From: Pseudomonadota bacterium
Lineage (GTDB): Bacteria; Pseudomonadota; Gammaproteobacteria; Steroidobacterales; Steroidobacteraceae
Length of the DNA stretch: 21,055 nt
Assembly (NCBI GenBank): GCA_021817875.1
Contig: JAKAFQ010000011.1
Coordinates: 1 to 21,055 of the forward strand
Direction: 5' to 3'
Below are positions 1 to 6,825 of this stretch, piece by piece. Positions within the stretch are counted from its first letter, which is position 1. Every line of letters begins with the position of its first letter. The notes below the pieces were generated by a model that had not been told where the DNA came from, made no database searches, and was given only the letters and a program-made list of their open reading frames with translations. Both the position numbers and the translations under genes were made by a program.

Positions 1-1
1 C

Positions 2-1024
2 CTCGCGCAACGTCTGCAGGCACCGGTCGTGGCGCATCGCGGTGGCCGCGGCATCGTCGGCGAGGACCAGCCTCTTGCGGTTGACATGGCCGCGGCGTGG
101 CACCTGTGGAGCGAGGTCGATCTGATGATCGGCATCGGCACCCGCCTCGAAATCCCTTTCCTCTATTGGGGCTCGATGATGCAGGCGCACCGAGCGCTGC
201 CTGGCCGCCGGCTCATCCGCATCGACATCGACCCGGCCGAGATGGAGCGGCTCGATACCGACGGGCCGCTGGTGGCCGACGCCGAGGCCGGTGTGCGGGC
301 GCTGCTGGCGGCGCTCGATGCGGCCGGATACGCCGCCGACGGAGATCCGGGCAGCATTGCGGCCGCCAAGGAGCGCAGCGCCGTCGAGATCCGCCGGGTG
401 CAGCCGCAGATGGCGTATCTCGAGGTCATCCGCGAGGCGCTGCCGCGGGACGGTTTCCTGGTCGAGGAGCTCTCGCAGGTGGGGTTCGCCTCGCACTTCG
501 GCTGGCCGGTGTACGAGCCGCGCACCTACGTCAGCTGCGGCTACCAGGGTACGCTCGGCTTCGGCTTCCCGAGCGCGCTCGGGGTCAAGGTGGCGCACCC
601 CGACCGGGCGGTGGTGTCGATCACCGGGGATGGCGGCTTCATGTTCGCCCTGCCGGAGCTCGCCACGGCGATGCAGTACGGCATCGGGGTGGTCACGATC
701 GTATTTGACAACTCCGCCTTCGAGAACGTCCGCCGCGATCAGCAGCAGCGCTTCGGCGGGCGCGAGATCGGCTCGAGGCTGCTCAACCCGGACTTCCATG
801 ACCTGGCGAGGACCTTTGGCGTCGAGGCCTGCCGGGTCGATTCCCCGGCCGCGCTGCGTCCGGCGCTGCAGCGGGCACTGGCCTCGGGCGGACCTTCCCT
901 GATCCACGTGCGGGTAACGCCGACCACCGAGGTCTCGCCGTGGCCGTTCATCCTGCGCACCCCGCTGATGCCGCAGGGGCCTGCGACACCCGATGCCGAC
1001 ACGGCCCCGCGAGGTCCGCGCTAG
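2..1024 (+). CDS. Thiamine-diphosphate-dependent enzyme, acetolactate synthase-like (5'-truncated)
   Basis: This is the C-terminal part of a ThDP-dependent enzyme of the acetolactate synthase / benzoylformate decarboxylase superfamily, which makes or breaks C-C bonds next to a carbonyl. The reading frame is open from base 2, so the true start lies left of the window. About 340 residues are visible. The first part resembles the central domain, with the phrases LMIGIGTR and RLIRIDIDP. The C-terminal part is the ThDP-binding domain: GDGGF begins the diphosphate/Mg2+ motif and it closes at VFDNSAFENV, where the usual NN pair is DN. The stop TAG shares a CTAG with the convergent MFS gene. The reaction cannot be fixed. 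An acetolactate synthase proper is less likely than a catabolic lyase or decarboxylase, given the surroundings; that is inference. Confidence 0.85.
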   Translation, partial: LAQRLQAPVVAHRGGRGIVGEDQPLAVDMAAAWHLWSEVDLMIGIGTRLEIPFLYWGSMMQAHRALPGRRLIRIDIDPAEMERLDTDGPLVADAEAGVRALLAALDAAGYAADGDPGSIAAAKERSAVEIRRVQPQMAYLEVIREALPRDGFLVEELSQVGFASHFGWPVYEPRTYVSCGYQGTLGFGFPSALGVKVAHPDRAVVSITGDGGFMFALPELATAMQYGIGVVTIVFDNSAFENVRRDQQQRFGGREIGSRLLNPDFHDLARTFGVEACRVDSPAALRPALQRALASGGPSLIHVRVTPTTEVSPWPFILRTPLMPQGPATPDADTAPRGPR

Positions 1025-2256
1025 CCCGCCGGCTCCGCCGAGCGCACCAGGCCTGCGCGCGTCTCCCGCAGGCTCAGGCACAGGAAAAAACCCACGGTTG
1101 CCGCCCCGATCGGCAGCCACAGGATGTCCTGGATACCGAAGTGCTGGGCAATCTGGCCGCCGATCATGGGCGCGAGACCGCCGCCGAACAGCTCTCCGAC
1201 CGCGATGACGAGCCCCGAGGCGGTCGCCATCAGCGCTGGCGGCACCGATTCGGCACAGACCGGCCCCACGGTCAGGGTGATCAAGGCGTTGTTGAAGAAG
1301 TGCACGGCGAACAGGCCGGCAAACAGCGCCGCGATCGATGCGCCGGAGAGCGACTGCAGACATACCAGCGCAAGCGCTGTGCCGACCGTGGACAGGATCA
1401 TCACGAGCCTGCGGCCGACACGGTCCGACAGCCACGGCAGGATCAGGGTCCCGGCCATGGAGCCGAAGCCGATGGCCGACATGACCTCGCTCATCTGTTC
1501 GAACGTGAGGTGCAGATGATCCAGGAGATAGTTCGGCATCAGGGCGCTCGTGATCACCAGGCTGGTCAACCAACACAACATGCCCGCCATCAGCACGCGC
1601 ACGTTGCGGTAACCGAGCACGGCGCGCCAATCGGCCAGCGGGTTGCGTCCGGCCGCACGGGCGGACGGGGCGGGCCCGCCGATGACGCGCCACGTGAGCC
1701 AGGCGAGAAGCAGCGCCGGGACGATGAAAATCAGAAAGATCAGCCGCCACTCGATGTGTCGCAGGAGCCAGGCGACCAGCAACGGCGACAGTCCCAGGCC
1801 GAACAGCGTGAGGGTCATCTGCTGGATGCCGATGTTGCGGCCGTGATGTCCCGGGGCCGACGCCTCGAGCGTCGCCGAGATACTGGCCGGCGTGTAGGCG
1901 CCATCGGCGAATCCCATGACCATGCGCACGGCCACCAGCCCCACAAGGCCCGCCGCGAGTCCATTGGCGCCGATCAGCAGCGCAAAGGCCACCAGCGCAC
2001 CGGTCAGCACCCGGCGCCGGCCGACATGGTCGGACAGGTTGCCCATGATGAGCGCAGCGGTGCCCCAGGCGATCGACAGCGCTCCGGTGATCGTGCCGAT
2101 GTCGCCGTAGTCGAGGTGCAGGTCACGCGCGATGACCGGGAAGAGCGTGGAAATGAGGTAGCGGTCGATGCCGACCAGCCCGAATCCAAGCGCCAGGACC
2201 ACCACGGAGCGCATTTCGCGGGAAGCGGCGGCAGACGGAGGCGGGCTGTCGTTCAT
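1021..2256 (-). CDS. MFS transporter
   Basis: This is a 411-residue major facilitator superfamily permease of the inner membrane. About twelve hydrophobic segments are visible. The family's cytoplasmic loop motif appears twice, as GNLSDHVGRRRV after helix 2 and as LSDRVGRRLVM in the second half, which is the normal two-fold pseudosymmetry. The length is typical. The ATG start has no strong Shine-Dalgarno sequence, but an AT-rich stretch with repeats and an inverted repeat lies 27-60 bp upstream. That could give the gene its own promoter even though it is the last gene of the minus-strand cluster. The likely role is uptake or export of an organic acid or pathway intermediate. The substrate is not readable from the sequence. 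The stop overlaps the convergent ThDP-enzyme gene. Confidence 0.92.
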   Translation of the reverse strand: MNDSPPPSAAASREMRSVVVLALGFGLVGIDRYLISTLFPVIARDLHLDYGDIGTITGALSIAWGTAALIMGNLSDHVGRRRVLTGALVAFALLIGANGLAAGLVGLVAVRMVMGFADGAYTPASISATLEASAPGHHGRNIGIQQMTLTLFGLGLSPLLVAWLLRHIEWRLIFLIFIVPALLLAWLTWRVIGGPAPSARAAGRNPLADWRAVLGYRNVRVLMAGMLCWLTSLVITSALMPNYLLDHLHLTFEQMSEVMSAIGFGSMAGTLILPWLSDRVGRRLVMILSTVGTALALVCLQSLSGASIAALFAGLFAVHFFNNALITLTVGPVCAESVPPALMATASGLVIAVGELFGGGLAPMIGGQIAQHFGIQDILWLPIGAATVGFFLCLSLRETRAGLVRSAEPAG

Positions 2257-2282
2257 GGCTCGGTCGGCGCGCGGCGCATCGA

Positions 2283-2316
2283 TACCGTATTATGGTACTT
2301 CTGTATCACATTATGG
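2283..2316. promoter_or_regulatory. AT-rich putative operator/promoter upstream of the MFS gene
   Basis: In an otherwise GC-rich gap (2257-2366) there is a near-perfect 15-bp inverted repeat, TACCGTATTATGGTA (2283-2297, one mismatched pair). The heptamer ATTATGG occurs at 2289-2295 and again at 2310-2316, exactly 21 bp apart, which is two helical turns. On the minus strand these read CCATAAT, which resembles a -10 element. The position, 27-60 bp before the MFS start at 2256, suits a promoter with an operator. No convincing -35 element was found, and the binding protein is unknown. Confidence 0.4.
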
Positions 2317-2366
2317 GTGTCCCCGGTGGCGAGCGCAAGCAGTGCCGTGGAACAGCCGGGGCGCGC

Positions 2367-3146
2367 TCACAGATAGGCGCGCGCATCCCGCAGGAATTCG
2401 TCGGCCGGCCGCTCCAGCAGGAACGAGCTCGCGAAATCCACCCAGGGCTCGAGGAACGGATAGCGGCCATAGGTGGCCCAGGGCGGCACCGTGTAGACGG
2501 GCGGCTCCTCGATCACGGCCCGCCGCCAGTCGGTGAAGGACTCGTACCACAGCTCGCACACGCGATCCCATTCATGCAGCACGCTGCCGGCGGGCGGCAC
2601 CGCCCCCGGCGGCCAGCTCCCCGGCAGCGCCAGTGGCGCCTTGAGCGTGCGGTAGCTGAAAAACCGCCACAGCCCCCGCTGACGCATCACCTGCGGCACG
2701 TGTGTCTTGAGAAACCACTCTTCCCCCTCCTCGAACCGTACGCCCTTCGGGTATCTCAGCAGGACATACCAGCGCAGCACCTGCTTCTGACCGGGCGACA
2801 CATCGTGCCCGAGGAAATCCTCGGTGGGCTGCCAGGGGATGAAGCACGTCGCCACCTTCGGCCAGACCGGCGGCAGCGTGAAGCACAGATTCCCCTGCGG
2901 ACCCCGCGCCGGCAGCTCCCGCCACCAGCCCTCGGTCACCCGCCAGTTGTAGAAACCGTATGCCCGAGCGTCGGCCGGCGCATCCACAGGCAGATAGGAG
3001 TCATGGCGCGCCTCCCAGGCGCCGAAGCGCCGCACGATCTCCGGTGAATGATCCTGGTAATACCAACGCTCCATCGCCGCGATGGAGTCGATGGGAATGT
3101 CATGCATCACGATGCTCTTGAGCATCCGGTACGGCGGCTGTTTCAT
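2367..3146 (-). CDS. EthD-like protein with two ferredoxin-like (dimeric alpha/beta barrel) halves
   Basis: This 259-residue protein resembles the EthD family, small dimeric alpha/beta-barrel proteins found beside oxygenases and needed for some ether, aromatic or steroid degradations. Single-domain EthD proteins are about 100 residues. Here two related halves can be seen: residues about 8-75 (MLKSIVMHDIP ... WYYQDHSPEIVRRFG) and about 123-220 (VLRWYVLLRYPKGV ... EEWFLKTHVPQVMRQRG). Each has a beta strand followed by a helix carrying a conserved His. The fold makes a cytoplasmic enzyme or accessory protein likely, but the reaction is not known. The start at 3146 has no obvious ribosome binding site, and 3125 is an alternative. 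The gene lies 33 bp after the NTF2-like gene. A broken copy of residues about 92-160 lies at 14331-14535. Confidence 0.75.
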   Translation of the reverse strand: MKQPPYRMLKSIVMHDIPIDSIAAMERWYYQDHSPEIVRRFGAWEARHDSYLPVDAPADARAYGFYNWRVTEGWWRELPARGPQGNLCFTLPPVWPKVATCFIPWQPTEDFLGHDVSPGQKQVLRWYVLLRYPKGVRFEEGEEWFLKTHVPQVMRQRGLWRFFSYRTLKAPLALPGSWPPGAVPPAGSVLHEWDRVCELWYESFTDWRRAVIEEPPVYTVPPWATYGRYPFLEPWVDFASSFLLERPADEFLRDARAYL

Positions 3147-3179
3147 CTGGAGAGTACCCGTGGCCTTTCCGATATTGTC

Positions 3180-4244
3180 TCACGGCGCCGGCCGGCGCCC
3201 TCGCACGACCCAGGGGGATTTCGATCCCGGGGGCTCGACGTTGATCAGGAGCAGCACCCCGTGAATTTTCCCATCATAGATCCGGAACAGCTGGGCCACG
3301 GCCGCGGTGACCGGCATCGCCTGCAGACGCGGCGCCGTGAATGCTCCGGACCGGTATTGTGCCACGAGCAGTTTCTGGTACGGAGGCGCGATCGCGTTCG
3401 GCACGAAGGCTGACTCGGTCGGGTGCGTGACCAGGTAGGGCTGCACGACCCCCGGGATCATCGCCATGCTGACCACGATGCCCTTGCGCCGGTCCGCGAT
3501 GGTGGTGCGCGCCAGTCGGTCGGCCGGGCGCTGCGCAGGATTCATGCACGGCACCAGCCCCAAGCCCTGCGCGTTGTGCTGCAGCGCGGTCCGTCTGCCG
3601 CTCGGTGGCAACAGATACTTCAATACCTTGAAGTTATCGTCCGAGTACTTGCCATTCTCCATCATCAGGCAGCCCGCGGCGACCGGCGGGGCGGAGAGCG
3701 CCGGGTCGAAAATGCTGCGCCCTGCCCGCAGCAGCGCCGCGCGAGACTCCCTCTGGGTGGGACTGATCGCTCGCGTCCAGACCCTGCTCGGAAACTGCAT
3801 GGGACCGTTCTGCAGACCGAACTGAAAGCCGCCGTCGCCCATGGACCGATTGGTGTAGAGCTCCACCTGCGACAGCCGGGCCTCGTGGTCGACCGCGATA
3901 CGCCCGAACACCAGGCTGTCATGCGCCCCCTCGGTGACCGCGGCCACGAAGAACAGTTGGTGCGACTGCGGATCGATGACGTAATAGCGGCTCTGGATGC
4001 CGGTCGCCGTCCGCCACAGCGTCATCATCGGCAGCGCCGCCGCAGCGCCGTTTTCCGTCGCCGCGTAACGGTGACTCAACGGCAACGAGCCTGGATCGTG
4101 GGCCACCATCGACGCCAGCAGCCGGTTGCCCAGGTTGCGCAGACACGCCCGCTCGCAACCCTGTCCGGCTGCCCATGCCCCGGCGGGCCAGGTCGCAGCC
4201 GCCAGCAGCGCAATCGTCAGGATCCTCATCAACGGTCTCGTCAT
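3180..4244 (-). CDS. Exported protein with an NTF2/SnoaL-like (DUF8021-like) N-terminal domain
   Basis: This is a protein of about 354 residues with a clear signal peptide. The hydrophobic stretch ILTIALLAAATWPAGAWA is followed by AGQGCERACL, so cleavage after AWA is likely and the product is probably periplasmic. After the paired cysteines come MVAHDPGSLPLS, TENG, LW and YYVIDPQSHQLFFVAAV, a pattern I associate with NTF2-fold, SnoaL/DUF8021-like domains. The C-terminal half (about residues 190-354) also ends in such a pattern, VAQLFRIYDGKIHGVLLLIN, which suggests a second copy of the fold. No catalytic residues can be assigned. The start at 4244 is chosen because it places the signal peptide near the N terminus. 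A GTG at 4268 and an ATG at 4229 are alternatives. The gene sits between the FAD oxidoreductase and the EthD-like gene on the same strand. Confidence 0.7.
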   Translation of the reverse strand: MTRPLMRILTIALLAAATWPAGAWAAGQGCERACLRNLGNRLLASMVAHDPGSLPLSHRYAATENGAAAALPMMTLWRTATGIQSRYYVIDPQSHQLFFVAAVTEGAHDSLVFGRIAVDHEARLSQVELYTNRSMGDGGFQFGLQNGPMQFPSRVWTRAISPTQRESRAALLRAGRSIFDPALSAPPVAAGCLMMENGKYSDDNFKVLKYLLPPSGRRTALQHNAQGLGLVPCMNPAQRPADRLARTTIADRRKGIVVSMAMIPGVVQPYLVTHPTESAFVPNAIAPPYQKLLVAQYRSGAFTAPRLQAMPVTAAVAQLFRIYDGKIHGVLLLINVEPPGSKSPWVVRGRRPAP

Positions 4245-4356
4245 TGTCTTCACGGATGATCTCTCCACGGATACCGGTTGCAGCGCATCGAGCGCGCCGG
4301 GACACCATCGTCGTCTGTTGCCGTACAGCCCCAGCGCCGCACAAACTCGGGGCAGC

Positions 4357-6237
4357 TCAACGGCCGCCGCCTCCCTTGCCGCGACGGAACGGCAGGCTCA
4401 GCAGGAACCACAGCAGCCGCAGCCCGAGCATCTTCACGCCCGAGCGCGCTTCCTGCGGCTCGAGCCGCGCCACGAGCGGCATCGTGCCCAGGGTTTTGCC
4501 CTTGATGAGCAGGCTGTCGCCATCGCGCTCGAAACTGCTCACCGCCATGATTTCCTCGCCGGAAGGACCACGCAGGCGCATGCCGCTCTGCGCAGCTGCG
4601 CCGATCTGCGGCGCGGGCGCCGCCACTGCCGCCGCCGGGCCGACGCTGCCACCGGCAGTCCCTTCGAAGTCCATCCCCAGGTCCTCGAACATCCGGATGG
4701 CCGTGGCGCGCCCGGCGCCAAACACGCCCCCGCCCGGGTGCATGAATGGCCCCACCAGGTACAGTCTCTGCACGCCGGGCACGGTGTACTGGCCGAGATC
4801 CGCGCTGGGCCGGTGCCCGACGCTCTGGTAGAAATACGGCGCAATGCCGTGCACGTCGCCGCGTACCATGCTGTTCGGCGAATTGCGCTCCAGATCGACC
4901 GGAGAGAACACCTTGCGGGCCACGATGTTGTCCGTGGTGAGATTGGCGACAAAATGCCGGAACGCCCCCTCCTGCAGGTCGGCGAATTCCTCCTTGTACT
5001 CGTCCCAGCGGGCGGAGCCGCCCTGCGCCAGCGCATACGGCGCAAAGCCCGTGCTGTGCCAGAGACCACAGCCCGGCGGCACCCGACTCGGGTCGGTGAT
5101 GCTGCTGTCGTTGCCGGCCACCAGCCGGCGCCGGCTGATGCGCCCGTGCCTCAGATCGTCAAAGTCATCCAGCATTTCGCGCATGTCGTCCGTGCCGCAC
5201 AGCGTCAGCATGATCGCCCGCTCGACCGCCTTCTCCGGCGTACGGTAGCGGACCTGACGGCGCAGGTCGTAATGACAGACGAACAGGCTGAAGGGCGCGA
5301 GATTGGTCCGCTCGGCGCGCACCAGAACCGGATCCGGCACTCCGTCGACGAACTGCCGCAACCGGTGCGGATGAATCGCCCCGATCACCGCGTCGCGCGC
5401 GCTCAGCCGTTCCCCATCGGCGAGCTCGACGCCGGTGGCTCTGCCTGCGGACACCACGATGCGTCGCACTTCCGCACCGCAGCGCACCTCGCCCCCGTGG
5501 TATTCAATGCAGCGGACCAGCGCTTCGGTCAGCTTGCCGCTGCCCCCATGGGGCTGCGATACGCCATAAGCGTGCATGATCGCCGGAAACAACAGCGTGA
5601 TCAGTCCGGTTCCGAGCTCATCCGGCAGCTGCAGGTTCTCCACCACCGCGCGCAGCAGATGCAGGCGCACCCGTTCGTGCGAGAACCATTGATTGATGAC
5701 ATCGAGGGCGCTGCGCTGCATCACATCGAGCACCACGCGCCCTTCTTCGCTGCCGTCGAGCATCGCCACCATCGAACCCAGCGGCGGCGGCGGCATGTAC
5801 AGACCCGGCATCAGCATCGGCAGCAGCGACATGCCGAGCTGCGCGAAACGCCGATACGCGTCCGCGTCCTTCGGGGAAACCCCGGCGATCGACTCGCACG
5901 TCCTGTCGAGGTCCTTGTAGGTCACCAGCGCGCTCTGGTCGGGGAACAGAGTCGCGTGCGGTACATCCGAATAGCGGTACTTCAGCCCATGGAGCGACAG
6001 CAGCCCGAGCTCATCGCGGGTGAGCAACGGATTGCCCTGGATCATGATGTGCACGCTCGAATGCAGGTCGTGCCAATATCCCGGGGTATTGAGCTCCCGC
6101 GTCACCACGCCGCCGCCCGGCCAGTCGTTGCGCTCCAGCACCAGCACTTTTTTCCCGGCCTTGGCCAGGTACGCCGCCGCCGTCAGGCCGTTGTGCCCGG
6201 CGCCCATCGCAACGATATCGTACGTTTGACCCGTCAT
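4357..6237 (-). CDS. FAD-dependent oxidoreductase of the phytoene dehydrogenase type
   Basis: This flavoprotein of about 626 residues belongs to the phytoene dehydrogenase/amine-oxidase-like group, which desaturates or isomerises hydrophobic substrates. An N-terminal Rossmann motif, VAMGAGHNGLTAAAYLAKAG, is followed by LVLERNDWPGG, the adenine-ribose and FAD-binding signature. The C-terminal FAD motif is also present: RLYLVGPFMHPGGGVFGAG. Family members are usually about 500-550 residues. Here an extra tail of about 74 residues (4357-4581) contains SSFERDGDSLLIKGKTLGTM and a hydrophobic, basic end (LLWFLLSLPFRRGK) that may touch the membrane. The start at 6237 places the Rossmann motif at residues 12-17. 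A GTG at 6279 is possible. It lies 58 bp after the VOC gene, so co-transcription is likely. The substrate is unknown, and a true carotenoid role is unlikely because no other carotenoid gene is present. Confidence 0.88.
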   Translation of the reverse strand: MTGQTYDIVAMGAGHNGLTAAAYLAKAGKKVLVLERNDWPGGGVVTRELNTPGYWHDLHSSVHIMIQGNPLLTRDELGLLSLHGLKYRYSDVPHATLFPDQSALVTYKDLDRTCESIAGVSPKDADAYRRFAQLGMSLLPMLMPGLYMPPPPLGSMVAMLDGSEEGRVVLDVMQRSALDVINQWFSHERVRLHLLRAVVENLQLPDELGTGLITLLFPAIMHAYGVSQPHGGSGKLTEALVRCIEYHGGEVRCGAEVRRIVVSAGRATGVELADGERLSARDAVIGAIHPHRLRQFVDGVPDPVLVRAERTNLAPFSLFVCHYDLRRQVRYRTPEKAVERAIMLTLCGTDDMREMLDDFDDLRHGRISRRRLVAGNDSSITDPSRVPPGCGLWHSTGFAPYALAQGGSARWDEYKEEFADLQEGAFRHFVANLTTDNIVARKVFSPVDLERNSPNSMVRGDVHGIAPYFYQSVGHRPSADLGQYTVPGVQRLYLVGPFMHPGGGVFGAGRATAIRMFEDLGMDFEGTAGGSVGPAAAVAAPAPQIGAAAQSGMRLRGPSGEEIMAVSSFERDGDSLLIKGKTLGTMPLVARLEPQEARSGVKMLGLRLLWFLLSLPFRRGKGGGGR

Positions 6238-6295
6238 CTGAACACCCGAACCCGCCCGCCGTTGGTTCTCCGTCCACACCCGCCCAGCCCGCTGC

Positions 6296-6742
6296 TCACC
6301 GCTCCCACAGATCGGGCTGCTCGAACAGCTCGATCAGATTGCCGGCGTTGTCCCGCATGAACAGCACCGACGCCTGGGGCATGTGCTTGACGAACACCAC
6401 ATCCGCCCCCCGGCTCCTCAGCTCGCGGGCCGCCGCCTCGACGTCCTTCACCGCGAACGCCACGTGTTTGTTCCCATGCGTCAGGACGTCTTCGTCCGGA
6501 TGGCGCCGCGCGGCCGGCAGCGGCAGCCCGCGCTCGGGTTGAAACAGCTCGACGCGCAGCGCCCCGCGGCGCAGCAGCGCAACCTGCACGTCCGCCGCCG
6601 GAAGCCGGCCCCGTGCTTCCAGCTCGAATTGGAGCACACGCCCGTACCAGGCGATTGACGCCTCGATATCCGGCACGCTGACGCCGACGTGGTGAAATTT
6701 AAGCTCGAGCGGCTGTGCGCTCCCGGTCGCGGATGCGTTCAT
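6296..6742 (-). CDS. VOC family protein (glyoxalase/methylmalonyl-CoA epimerase-like)
   Basis: This 148-residue protein has the vicinal oxygen chelate fold. It has two beta-alpha-beta-beta-beta modules: FHHVGVSVPDIEASIAWYGR opens the first, and KHVAFAVKDVEAAARELRSR opens the second. Candidate metal ligands are the His of FHHVG, the Glu of VELFQPE, the His of KHVAF and the Glu of LIELFE, the usual H/E/H/E set. The ordering and length resemble methylmalonyl-CoA epimerase and glyoxalase I relatives, but extradiol-type ring cleavage or isomerisation is also possible. The start is supported by GGAG eight bases upstream. The gene follows the TonB receptor by 83 bp and precedes the FAD enzyme by 58 bp on the same strand. 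Confidence 0.87.
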   Translation of the reverse strand: MNASATGSAQPLELKFHHVGVSVPDIEASIAWYGRVLQFELEARGRLPAADVQVALLRRGALRVELFQPERGLPLPAARRHPDEDVLTHGNKHVAFAVKDVEAAARELRSRGADVVFVKHMPQASVLFMRDNAGNLIELFEQPDLWER

Positions 6743-6825
6743 GGCTGATTCTCCACTGCTGTACGGTAACGGCGGTTCACGTCCCTGACGCTGTCATCCT
6801 GCCCACTCCACGCCCATCGCATCGC

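Noticed and set aside
940..2376. Long plus-strand open frame opposite the MFS transporter
   Set aside because: It is antisense to a gene with clear membrane helices, is rich in Arg, Gln, His and Asp without domain features, and is typical of high-GC shadow frames.
3055..3065. Small inverted repeat TGGTAATACCA
   Set aside because: It lies inside the EthD-like coding sequence and is explained by the Trp-Tyr-Tyr-Gln codons, so it is not treated as an operator.
4126..6360. 744-codon plus-strand open frame opposite the FAD oxidoreductase
   Set aside because: It has low-complexity His/Arg/Gln/Pro composition and mirrors the real gene, whose FAD motifs are unambiguous.
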